Shown here one piece after another: positions 6,841 to 12,701 of a DNA stretch of 12,701 bases. The stretch spans positions 1 to 12,701 of the forward strand of contig JAEXUB010000234.1 in the NCBI GenBank assembly GCA_023453125.1. The letters run 5' to 3'. The stretch comes from Bacteroidota bacterium. Its GTDB lineage: Bacteria; Bacteroidota; Ignavibacteria; Ignavibacteriales; Melioribacteraceae. The position numbers and the translations under genes were made by a program. The notes beneath the pieces were generated by a model that made no database searches, was not told the origin of the DNA, and saw only the letters and a list, made by a program, of their open reading frames with translations. Position 1 is the first letter of the stretch, and each line of letters begins with the position of its first letter.

Positions 6841-7641
6841 TCAGCTGAATAAAATTACCTTTAGAATAACGATAATCAGGAAAGCGGCAAATACCCTTTT
6901 AAGGGTTCTGTTGCTGTGCCTGAAAACCATTTTAACCCCGTATTTCGCTCCAAATACGGCGCCTATGCCGAGCGCTGTTCCCGCCAGTAAATTAACAAAT
7001 CCCAGCTGATAATTCCCGCTCGGGGCCCCCTTTGTGAAAAGGGCAAAACTGATGGATGAACTTACCATCGTAAATACTACCGCCATCGAAGAAGTCCCTA
7101 TTGCCTTCTTGAAATCAAACGCAAATAAATAGGCTAAAACCGGGACATATACTACTCCTCCCCCCAGTCCTGTAAAAACCGAAAGAGCCCCCGTCATAAG
7201 CCCGATTATTACTGCATAATATTTATTCAGTTTAATCTCCCCCGATTTCCCTTCTTTTTCAATTATCATCCTGATTGCGGCGAGAGTAAGAATTACAGTC
7301 ATTATATACTTCAAAACAGATGCTTCAACTTTAACAACAATTGCGGGCAGAAGAATAGCCGTAACCATACTGCCGGCAGAAAGAAGAAGTGCATAATTAA
7401 CGTCGAGGTTGTTTTTTTTGAAATGATTAATTGAAGAGGAAATGGATGCAAAACTGCCTGCCAAAAGAGAAGATGCTATTGCGCTGTGATAGAGGGAAGA
7501 CTGTTCAACCCCGAGCATCGGCAAAAGCAGTACGAGAGTAGGAACGAATACCAGCCCGCCCCCTATACCGAATAACCCCGCAATAATCCCATTAAAAAAT
7601 CCCACAAAAAGGGATACGAGAATTACAATCAGCTCATTCAT
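6841..7641 (-). CDS. TauE/SafE (TSUP) family membrane permease
   Basis: A 266-residue inner-membrane protein of the sulfite/anion exporter TauE/SafE family. It is made of about eight hydrophobic helices in two repeats, and each repeat shows the family glycine signature: GIGGGLVFVP at 25-34 and GLGGGVVYVP at 158-167. The length is typical. Family members move small anions such as sulfite, sulfoacetate or other organosulfur or carboxylate compounds; nothing here fixes the substrate. The ATG at 7641 lies inside the end of the protease gene: the eight bases ATGAATGA contain both this start and the upstream stop, so the two are probably translationally coupled. The start is well placed just before the first membrane helix. 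Confidence 0.94.
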   Translation of the reverse strand: MNELIVILVSLFVGFFNGIIAGLFGIGGGLVFVPTLVLLLPMLGVEQSSLYHSAIASSLLAGSFASISSSINHFKKNNLDVNYALLLSAGSMVTAILLPAIVVKVEASVLKYIMTVILTLAAIRMIIEKEGKSGEIKLNKYYAVIIGLMTGALSVFTGLGGGVVYVPVLAYLFAFDFKKAIGTSSMAVVFTMVSSSISFALFTKGAPSGNYQLGFVNLLAGTALGIGAVFGAKYGVKMVFRHSNRTLKRVFAAFLIIVILKVILFS

Positions 7642-9283
7642 TTATTCTCAATACTCTTTTATACTGTACCTTATCATTAAGCATATTCAAGGCAGTTGTG
7701 AATGTCCTGTCGTTTTTTACCGATTCTTTAATCATTCCGGTTCTTCCGTGAATCCTTATCAGGAGCTCATCCCTAAGTTCACTATATATTTCATCTTTAT
7801 GCTTATAAAGTTCGGTAGTTTTCGCTTTGTCAATTTCCTGAGATACCTGCTCAAGTTCAGAGGCGATTTTATCCGGATACCCCCCTTCCTTAAGTATCTT
7901 CTTAAGCTGGTCTATTAATCTGGCGCTTCTTTGGGTAATCAGGAATTTTCCAGATTGTATATAATTTACAAATTCATCATAAATCCGCTCTTTATTCATC
8001 TGTTTTTCAGTAAGTCCGGGGTGGGTATTAAAATAATGAGTGGCAAACTTAAAAAACATTCCGTCAGCAAGCAGCCTCATCTTAATCTGCGGTATAACCC
8101 CTTCTTCGGTTGTGGAATCAGGGACAAATCCCCCGGCAGAAAATACTTTCCTTCTGTTAAGTGTAAAATAACCTGTTTTTCCGTTAACGGTTGGGTTTTC
8201 GAAAACTTTATTTTTGTCAGAATAGCTTACTTTCTGAATACACCTTCCGCTCGGGGTATAATAGCGGGCAGTGGTCATTTTAAGGGATGTATTGTCAGAT
8301 AACGGAATTACCGATTGAACAAGTCCTTTTCCGAAGGTCGTTTCACCGATGATAATCCCTCTGTCATTATCCTGAATAGCGCCGGCAACAATCTCCGAGG
8401 CAGATGCGGAACCGTTATCCACAAGTACTGCAACCGGATATTTTCCGGCAATAGGCTCTTCCTTAGAGAAATACTCTTTTTTCACGGTTGAATCCCTTCC
8501 TATTACCGAAACAATCTTAGCCCCTTTCTTAAGGAATTTTTCGCTTACGTCAACCGCGGCTTCCAGAAGTCCCCCGGGATTACCCCGCAGGTCCAGTACA
8601 ACCGATCGGATCTCTTTTCTCGAAGAGAGTTGTTCAATAGCTTTCTTAATCTCATCGCCGGCAGTCCTGGAAAAACCGCTGAGCTTAATATATGCGTTCT
8701 GGCTGTTCTCGGGAATGAACCCATAATAGGAAACATTTACAATCTCAATCTCTTCCCTTACAAGTTCAAAGCGGAGGGGCTCATCTACTCCTTCTCTTTT
8801 AACCGTAAGCTGAACTGTAGTACCTGGCTCCCCTTTCTGAATAACACTCATATATTCCTGAGTATTACCGTCAACCGGAGTATCATTAATCTTTGTGATA
8901 ATATCCCCGATTCTTACCCCCTGACGGTGCGCCGAATATCCTTCCATTAATTCAATCACGGTTACTTTATTATCATCAAAGCTTACCGAGAGTCCTATGC
9001 CTCCGTACTTGCCCGAAGTAATTATTTCAAGGTCCCTCTGCTCTTTTGAATCGATATATGCAGTATAAGGATCAAGCTGCGAAAGCATTCCTTTTACGCC
9101 GGAGACAATAAATTCCTCGGGATTAATTTTATCGACATAGTTAAGAGATATTTCCTTGTAAATTTTACCGAATGTTTCAATGCTCTTCGAAATCCGGTAA
9201 TAGATGTCTGTATCGCTCGGAAAGAAGCCGCTGAATAAGATAACGGATAAAATTACTAATGAGGCTTTTTGCGCTTTTCTCAT
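7634..9283 (-). CDS. S41 family C-terminal processing protease (CtpA/Prc type)
   Basis: A 549-residue serine protease with a Ser-Lys dyad that trims or degrades proteins from the C-terminus in the periplasm. A basic, hydrophobic segment at 1-21 is a signal peptide or anchor. It is followed by the N-terminal segment with LDPYTAYID (70-78), a PDZ domain at about 92-165 (GGIGLSV, GVRIGDIITKIN) and the catalytic core. S294 in NGSASASEI, K319 in TFGKGLVQ and Q323 have the same spacing as the catalytic residues of B. subtilis CtpB. The C-terminal 150 residues are charged and helical. ATG at 9283 follows the tmk stop (9292) by 8 bases; the last 8 bases overlap the permease gene. Part of the ybbR-tmk-ctp-permease run. 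Which paralogue (CtpA, CtpB or Prc) cannot be told. Confidence 0.96.
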   Translation of the reverse strand: MRKAQKASLVILSVILFSGFFPSDTDIYYRISKSIETFGKIYKEISLNYVDKINPEEFIVSGVKGMLSQLDPYTAYIDSKEQRDLEIITSGKYGGIGLSVSFDDNKVTVIELMEGYSAHRQGVRIGDIITKINDTPVDGNTQEYMSVIQKGEPGTTVQLTVKREGVDEPLRFELVREEIEIVNVSYYGFIPENSQNAYIKLSGFSRTAGDEIKKAIEQLSSRKEIRSVVLDLRGNPGGLLEAAVDVSEKFLKKGAKIVSVIGRDSTVKKEYFSKEEPIAGKYPVAVLVDNGSASASEIVAGAIQDNDRGIIIGETTFGKGLVQSVIPLSDNTSLKMTTARYYTPSGRCIQKVSYSDKNKVFENPTVNGKTGYFTLNRRKVFSAGGFVPDSTTEEGVIPQIKMRLLADGMFFKFATHYFNTHPGLTEKQMNKERIYDEFVNYIQSGKFLITQRSARLIDQLKKILKEGGYPDKIASELEQVSQEIDKAKTTELYKHKDEIYSELRDELLIRIHGRTGMIKESVKNDRTFTTALNMLNDKVQYKRVLRINE

Positions 9284-9291
9284 AATTAAGC

Positions 9292-9912
9292 CTAAAGCCC
9301 CTTCTCCAACTTTAAAATGGAAGAAACTATTATGTAGTGTATTTCGTCAATGCTCTTTAATCCGTCAATTACCAGGAACCTTTTTTCGGTTTTAGCTATT
9401 TCAAGATATCCAAGCCTTACTTTTTCATAAAATGCGATTTTAGAATTTTCCATTCTGTCAAGGCTTCCTTCTTTAACCTTTTGCTTGCGGGCAATGAACT
9501 CGTCAACCGGAATGTCAATAAAAAAAGTAATATCCGGAATTGCCGTTCCTATAGCAAATTTCTGAAGCTTTGTAACAAAATCGAGCTCAATTCCTCTCCC
9601 ATATCCCTGATAAGCAACTGAAGAATCATGGTACCTGTCAGAAATTATAAATTCCCCTTTTTCAAGTGACGGGATGATTATCTCCCTTACAAGCTGGGCA
9701 CGCGCAGACGCAAATAAAAGGAGCTCCGATTCAAAATGCATTTCGCTGTTTTTCTTATCCAGAAGAATACTTCTTACCTTTTCAGAAATCGATGTGCCCC
9801 CCGGTTCCCTGATTATTCTTACTGTTTTTCCTTTTTCAGCGAGATACTTTTCCAGCAGTTCAACCTGCGTGGATTTTCCGCAAAAATCAATTCCTTCGAA
9901 TGTAATAAACAT
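9292..9912 (-). CDS. tmk: Thymidylate kinase
   Basis: Cytoplasmic kinase that makes dTDP from dTMP and ATP for DNA synthesis. At 206 residues it has the usual length. The Walker A loop is GIDFCGKST at 7-15, with Phe-Cys where Gly-Ser or Gly-Ala is common; REPGGT (35-40) binds dTMP; SDRYHDSSVAYQGYGRG (91-107) carries the DR(Y/H) motif; the LID region is near 142-153 (RKQKVKEGSLDR). Only one base separates the ybbR stop (TAA) from this ATG, so translation is likely coupled to ybbR. Identification is firm. Confidence 0.97.
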   Translation of the reverse strand: MFITFEGIDFCGKSTQVELLEKYLAEKGKTVRIIREPGGTSISEKVRSILLDKKNSEMHFESELLLFASARAQLVREIIIPSLEKGEFIISDRYHDSSVAYQGYGRGIELDFVTKLQKFAIGTAIPDITFFIDIPVDEFIARKQKVKEGSLDRMENSKIAFYEKVRLGYLEIAKTEKRFLVIDGLKSIDEIHYIIVSSILKLEKGL

Positions 9913-9913
9913 A

Positions 9914-10825
9914 TTAGTAGTGTTTAATTATATAATCCAGTTTCTTAGGTCTTACATCAACAACCGTTGTGTTACCGGGAGCGGTAATAACGGGTATAAT
10001 TGAGCCGGAATTATCTTTAAGCGCGTCTTCAAAATTTATAACCGCTTTTATTTCCGATGGGGATAGTCTTCCCAAGATATTGATTCCCCCTCTTAGTACA
10101 ATACTTATCTTTGATGGAATAATAACAAGTTCTCTTCCGGAGGGAACTCCCTTCTGCTCAACGGGAATATTATCAAAAGTCTTTTCAACAATTTTCTGCA
10201 CATCGAATTCTATTTTTACATTATCAACTGCAAAATCGAGTTTATCCGGTTTATCGAGCACCAGATTTTTAGATACTTTGTGCTCCAGTTTTTCGAACGC
10301 CAAAGGGCGCGCCTTGATAAACTGAAGCTGTTTTATTCTGCTTTCAGGTCCTGATACTAAAAGAGATTCAGGTTCAACTTTTATATCAGATACCAGTCCG
10401 AATCCATCTTTATAATCCAGTTCGATATCGGGAAGCAGTTTTACTTTTTTAGTGGCAACCCGTTCAACACTGAATTCAATTTTGTCGGGATAGATATCCA
10501 GTACATTCAATGATGCGGTAATTCTGGAATTCCTGTTTAATGAGTTTTTAACAGCCGCTTCGTGCTTGCCGTATACCCGTCCGACAGGAATAACAAATTC
10601 ATTATCACGGCTGAAAATAAGAGAGAGGATATCCCAACCGGCTCCTTTAACATTCATCTGAATTTCATTAACCGAAGATTCGCCTACAATATAACCTTCC
10701 GGTATATTAGTAAAGACTACAGGAACTCGTACTGTAGCCACAAATTCCCCGTTAAGGGAAACCGATCCCCATAATATGAGAGAGAAAAGAATTATTGTAA
10801 CAAGTATTACTGCTTTTATTTTCAT
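9914..10825 (-). CDS. ybbR: YbbR-domain protein (CdaR-like)
   Basis: A 303-residue membrane-anchored protein with one N-terminal transmembrane helix (about 4-22) and an extracytoplasmic part built of YbbR-type repeats, each a short beta unit (for example VRVPVVFTNIPEGYIV near 32-47, IELDYKDGFGL and the VSGPESRI segment, then VEQKGVPSGREL). In Firmicutes CdaR regulates the diadenylate cyclase CdaA; a cdaA gene is not in this window, so that role is inference. I start at ATG 10825, giving MKIKAVILV and a clean membrane anchor. A TTG seven codons upstream (10846) lies inside a terminator hairpin and is unlikely. No separate ribosome site is seen: the nearest, GGAG at 10842-10839, is 13 bases away and within the stem. 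First gene of the run with tmk. Confidence 0.9.
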   Translation of the reverse strand: MKIKAVILVTIILFSLILWGSVSLNGEFVATVRVPVVFTNIPEGYIVGESSVNEIQMNVKGAGWDILSLIFSRDNEFVIPVGRVYGKHEAAVKNSLNRNSRITASLNVLDIYPDKIEFSVERVATKKVKLLPDIELDYKDGFGLVSDIKVEPESLLVSGPESRIKQLQFIKARPLAFEKLEHKVSKNLVLDKPDKLDFAVDNVKIEFDVQKIVEKTFDNIPVEQKGVPSGRELVIIPSKISIVLRGGINILGRLSPSEIKAVINFEDALKDNSGSIIPVITAPGNTTVVDVRPKKLDYIIKHY

Positions 10826-10830
10826 AGTTA

Positions 10831-10859
10831 AAAAAAAACTCCACAAGTGTGGAGTTTTT
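10831..10859 (-). terminator. Bidirectional terminator hairpin between the BMC genes and ybbR
   Basis: A near-perfect stem, AAAAACTCCAC with GTGGAGTTTTT around a four-base loop, has T-runs on both strands: nine T on the minus strand (10838-10830) and five on the plus strand. It lies 17 bases after the stop of the extended BMC gene, so it should end that transcript, but it also ends 4 bases before the ybbR ATG. Confidence 0.85.
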
Positions 10860-10876
10860 AGAAAGTAAAAAACTCT

Positions 10877-11482
10877 TTACCGCAACTGATCGAAAAAGTT
10901 AATTAATTCTTCCCTGTTGGCTTTTGATATCTGTCTTCCTTTAATCGGGAATCCCTGATATGTGCGTGCTAAATGTCTAAGTTCGTGAACATTAAGCTCT
11001 CTAAGCTCCTCAACAGGAGGAATGACTGAGGAGCCCTCTTTCATTCCATCAATTATTTCCTGCATTCTGCCTGAATTATCGAAAAGGGATACTTCTTCCT
11101 CTTCGCGGGAAGATTCCTCTTCCGGCTCCTGTTCTTCTTCTACTTCTTCTATAACAGGTTCCGGTACAGGCTCTTCTTCCTTTAATTCCTTTATTTCTGC
11201 AGGTTTTTCTTTAAAGCCGTAAATAATATCTTCAAGCTGGTCGTCAGGTCTCGGAATAACGTGCGCAGAGACTAACTGGCCCACCCGCTGTGCAGCGGCG
11301 GCTCCTGCGTCAACAGCTGCTTTTACAGCAGCGACTTCGCCAACCACTTTGATTGTGACTAAAGCGGCGGTAATTTTCTCTTTACCGACAATTTTAACAT
11401 TTGCCGATTTAGCCATTGCATCGGCTGCCTCAATGGCACCGATTAATCCCTTCGTTTCTATTAATCCAAGAGCTAATAACAT
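10877..11482 (-). CDS. BMC shell protein with acidic linker and C-terminal helical domain
   Basis: A 201-residue microcompartment shell paralogue. Residues 1-88 are a BMC-H domain (ALGLIETKGLIGAIEAADAM, then AAVKAAVDAGAAAAQRVGQL and HVIPRP), very like its neighbour but with KITAALVT at the pore loop where the neighbour has TIGGGYVT. Residues about 92-132 are an acidic Pro/Glu linker, and about 133-150 a short amphipathic stretch (GRMQEIIDGMKEG). Residues 156-201 form a compact helical module (LNVHELRHLART, FPIKGRQISKANREELINFF) that resembles Rho_N or SAP-type folds; this is by eye. Length far exceeds the roughly 90-100 residues of plain BMC-H proteins, recalling PduK-like extended shell proteins, though the tails need not be related. 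ATG at 11482 follows the BMC-H stop by 6 bases with no clear ribosome site, so it is likely coupled. Ends at the terminator at 10831-10859. Confidence 0.93.
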   Translation of the reverse strand: MLLALGLIETKGLIGAIEAADAMAKSANVKIVGKEKITAALVTIKVVGEVAAVKAAVDAGAAAAQRVGQLVSAHVIPRPDDQLEDIIYGFKEKPAEIKELKEEEPVPEPVIEEVEEEQEPEEESSREEEEVSLFDNSGRMQEIIDGMKEGSSVIPPVEELRELNVHELRHLARTYQGFPIKGRQISKANREELINFFDQLR

Positions 11483-11488
11483 AATTTA

Positions 11489-11773
11489 TTATTGTTTTGG
11501 TCTTTTAGGAAGAATAAGTTCAACGTCTGTATGAGGACGAGGAATTACGTGAACAGAAACTAATTCACCAACTCTCTGAGCAGCAGCTGCGCCTGCATCT
11601 GTAGCAGCTTTAACTGCGCCAACATCGCCGCGAACCATTACTGTTACATAACCGCCGCCAATTGTTTCTTTTCCCAATAATTCTACTTTGGCTGCCTTTA
11701 CCATTGCGTCGGCAGCTTCTACCGCACCGACTAACCCTTTTGTTTCAACCATTCCAAGTGCATCAAGTGTCAT
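11489..11773 (-). CDS. BMC-H hexameric microcompartment shell protein (PduA/EutM type)
   Basis: A 94-residue canonical single-BMC-domain protein that forms the hexagonal tiles of a protein shell. Diagnostic text runs through it: ALGMVETKGLVGAVEAADAM (5-24), KETIGGGYVTVMVRGD (35-50) with the Gly-Gly-Gly pore loop, and AVKAATDAGAAAAQRVGEL with VSVHVIPRPH near the end. Sequence alone does not tell which compartment it serves, since PduA, EutM and similar proteins are close relatives, and no cargo enzyme is nearby. A GGGAG ribosome site (11781-11785) precedes the ATG at 11773, and a TTGACA promoter lies further up. It is the first gene of a two-gene unit with the extended shell protein. Confidence 0.97.
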   Translation of the reverse strand: MTLDALGMVETKGLVGAVEAADAMVKAAKVELLGKETIGGGYVTVMVRGDVGAVKAATDAGAAAAQRVGELVSVHVIPRPHTDVELILPKRPKQ

Positions 11774-11808
11774 ATTGTGCTCCCATTTTAAGATTAAATT
11801 TATATAGA

Positions 11809-11837
11809 AAAATACTTTATAAGGATAAAAATGTCAA
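11809..11837 (-). promoter_or_regulatory. Likely sigma70-type promoter of the BMC shell genes
   Basis: On the minus strand a perfect TTGACA (11837-11832) is followed after 17 bases by TATTTT (11814-11809), a 4-of-6 match to the -10 consensus. It lies 35 bases before the BMC-H start and in the only sizeable gap (115 bases) after ruvX, which suggests that the shell genes can be transcribed apart from rel-ruvX. Promoter rules in this phylum are uncertain. Confidence 0.5.
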
Positions 11838-11888
11838 TTTAATTTTGCAAAGTTTTTGGGGGGCTGTTTCCCCTATTTAGCTCAAATT

Positions 11889-12323
11889 TCATCTTTTCCC
11901 CTCTCCGGAGAGGTAGTCTTCAAGTATTACGCAGGCGGCATTTTTATCAACCAGGGATTTATCCCTTCTTTTCTTTTTCGAGGAAACGGACTGTAGAATC
12001 CTCTCCTGTGCCACGGCGGAAGAATATCGCTCATCTACCAGCTTTACGGGTAATGACGTAATACCCAAAAGAGAATCTTTGAATTTAAGTACCAATTCGG
12101 TGGAGGATGAATGCTCCCCGCTTTCTTTTAGGGGATAGCCAAGAACTATGGTATCGCATTCATACTCTGTTAAAAGTTCTTTAATCTCGGAAAGCAGATT
12201 AGCGCTGTTCTTCAGTGTAATCAGAGGATAGGCAAATAGCCTTAGGGGATCTGTAACCGCAATTCCAACCCTTTTTTCCCCATAATCAATTGCCATTACC
12301 CTTTTGAGAGCGCTTTCAGTCAT
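11889..12323 (-). CDS. ruvX: RuvX/YqgF family RNase H-like resolvase
   Basis: A 144-residue cytoplasmic protein of the YqgF family, a pre-16S rRNA nuclease and putative Holliday junction resolvase. The RNase H-like fold shows AIDYGEKRVGIAVTD (D13), the VLGYPLKESG strand-loop (60-69), VDERYSSAVAQERI (D97, E98) and DKNAACVILEDYL near the end (D126), which together give the expected acidic residues. Length is normal for the family. The ATG at 12323 has AGAGGA (12332-12327) directly after the stop of the rel gene (9 bases between), so the two form an operon. No convincing terminator follows the stop at 11889. Confidence 0.95.
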   Translation of the reverse strand: MTESALKRVMAIDYGEKRVGIAVTDPLRLFAYPLITLKNSANLLSEIKELLTEYECDTIVLGYPLKESGEHSSSTELVLKFKDSLLGITSLPVKLVDERYSSAVAQERILQSVSSKKKRRDKSLVDKNAACVILEDYLSGEGKR

Positions 12324-12332
12324 TATTCCTCT

Positions 12333-12701
12333 TTAGTTCTGCATATCAAAGCGTTCAACCGAGAAGATTCCCTTGCTCCGCTTAAGCTTTTCAATAAGCC
12401 TGTTCAAATGATCAAGGTCTTTAACATAGATAGCAACAGCCCCCTTAAACATTGAATCCTGCGAATTCATATTAATTGCCTTGATATTGGTATTCTGGTA
12501 GGTGGTAATAATGTTTGTAACATCTTTCAAAATACCCGGCGTATCTTCTCCAGTTATGAGGAGTCCGGCCACAAAGTAAGAGCCTTCCGTGTTAGGCCAG
12601 TCAACAGGCACAAGTCTCTGGTCATTGATATTCTGCTGAGATATGAGATTGTGGCAGTTACGGCGGTGAATTTTTATTCCTTCGCCAATAGTCACATAGC
12701 C
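12333..12701 (-). CDS. RelA/SpoT family (p)ppGpp synthetase/hydrolase, C-terminal end
   Basis: Only the last 122 residues are present; the catalytic N-terminal domains lie beyond the right edge. The fragment opens with GYVTIGEGIKIHRRNC, which matches the zinc-finger/conserved-cysteine region of long Rel proteins (IHR..C). From about residue 40 to 115 it is an ACT domain (FVAGLLITGEDTPGILKDVT, NIKAINMNSQ, ending FSVERFDMQN). The ACT domain is the regulatory end of Rel and helps it sense amino-acid starvation on the ribosome. A GTG codon at 12695 inside this run is an internal valine, not the start. It is followed at once by ruvX. Whether it is a bifunctional Rel or a SpoT-type enzyme cannot be decided here. 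Confidence 0.95.
   Translation of the reverse strand, partial: GYVTIGEGIKIHRRNCHNLISQQNINDQRLVPVDWPNTEGSYFVAGLLITGEDTPGILKDVTNIITTYQNTNIKAINMNSQDSMFKGAVAIYVKDLDHLNRLIEKLKRSKGIFSVERFDMQN

Noticed and set aside
6841..6850. Palindrome TTCAGCTGAA at the end of the permease gene as a terminator or operator
   Set aside because: It spans the stop codon, has no loop when folded, and the T-rich stretch follows after a gap. Likely chance.
10844..10846. TTG as an alternative ybbR start seven codons upstream
   Set aside because: It falls inside the loop side of the terminator hairpin, adds a TrpSerPhePheLeu stretch encoded by the T-run, and worsens the membrane anchor; ATG 10825 fits better.
11489..11773. 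Assigning the shell gene as pduA, eutM or a carboxysome gene
   Set aside because: BMC-H proteins of different compartments are too alike, and no cargo gene is present to decide.
11857..11874. GGGG...CCCC stem after ruvX as a terminator
   Set aside because: The stem is only four pairs, and the minus strand continues with CCAAAAAC rather than a T-run.
12693..12695. GTG as the start of a short separate ACT-domain gene
   Set aside because: The frame stays open to the window end with GlyTyr before it, matching the continuous Rel sequence; it is an internal valine.

Overview
The window looks like chromosomal DNA from the Bacteroidota/Chlorobi side of the FCB group, most likely Ignavibacteriota. 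This rests on protein flavour (a CGDS-type thioredoxin-fold protein, a DUF6600-like secreted protein, a DEDDh-GIY-YIG fusion nuclease), moderate-to-low GC, usable Shine-Dalgarno sites, and two TAnnTTTG elements of the Bacteroidota -7 type. The phylum call is inference; no rRNA or tRNA gene is present. There are twelve protein genes, two of them cut by the window edges, and coding density is high, with no gap over 200 bases.

Left part (1-4800). mnmA (tRNA 2-thiouridylase) starts at a TTG at 818 and runs off the left edge. Upstream of it, on the same strand, is an exported tryptophan/tyrosine-rich DUF6600-like protein with a long Arg/Glu/Asn/Ser-rich tail, closed by a UUCG-loop terminator. A divergent 184-base intergenic region carrying an imperfect direct repeat separates it from a plus-strand thioredoxin-fold gene. 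That gene ends in a strong terminator and is followed by a plus-strand DNA repair nuclease fusing a DnaQ-like exonuclease to a UvrC-like GIY-YIG module.

Right part (4811-12701) is entirely minus strand. Read in transcription order it is: the end of a rel/spoT (p)ppGpp synthetase/hydrolase, ruvX (Holliday junction resolvase/rRNA processing), two bacterial microcompartment (BMC) shell protein genes behind their own likely promoter, a bidirectional terminator, then ybbR, tmk, an S41 C-terminal processing protease and a TauE/SafE permease in a tightly coupled run, and finally htpG (Hsp90), which has its own likely promoter and a terminator shared with the convergent nuclease gene.

The most unusual part is the BMC pair. 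One is a canonical hexamer protein. The other is a paralogue with a changed pore loop, an acidic Pro/Glu linker and a C-terminal helical module resembling Rho_N/SAP-type folds. No cargo enzyme is encoded in the window, so the shell genes sit as an apparent satellite among housekeeping genes. The rest is mainly informational and stress housekeeping. I see no mobile element, CRISPR array, rRNA or tRNA gene.
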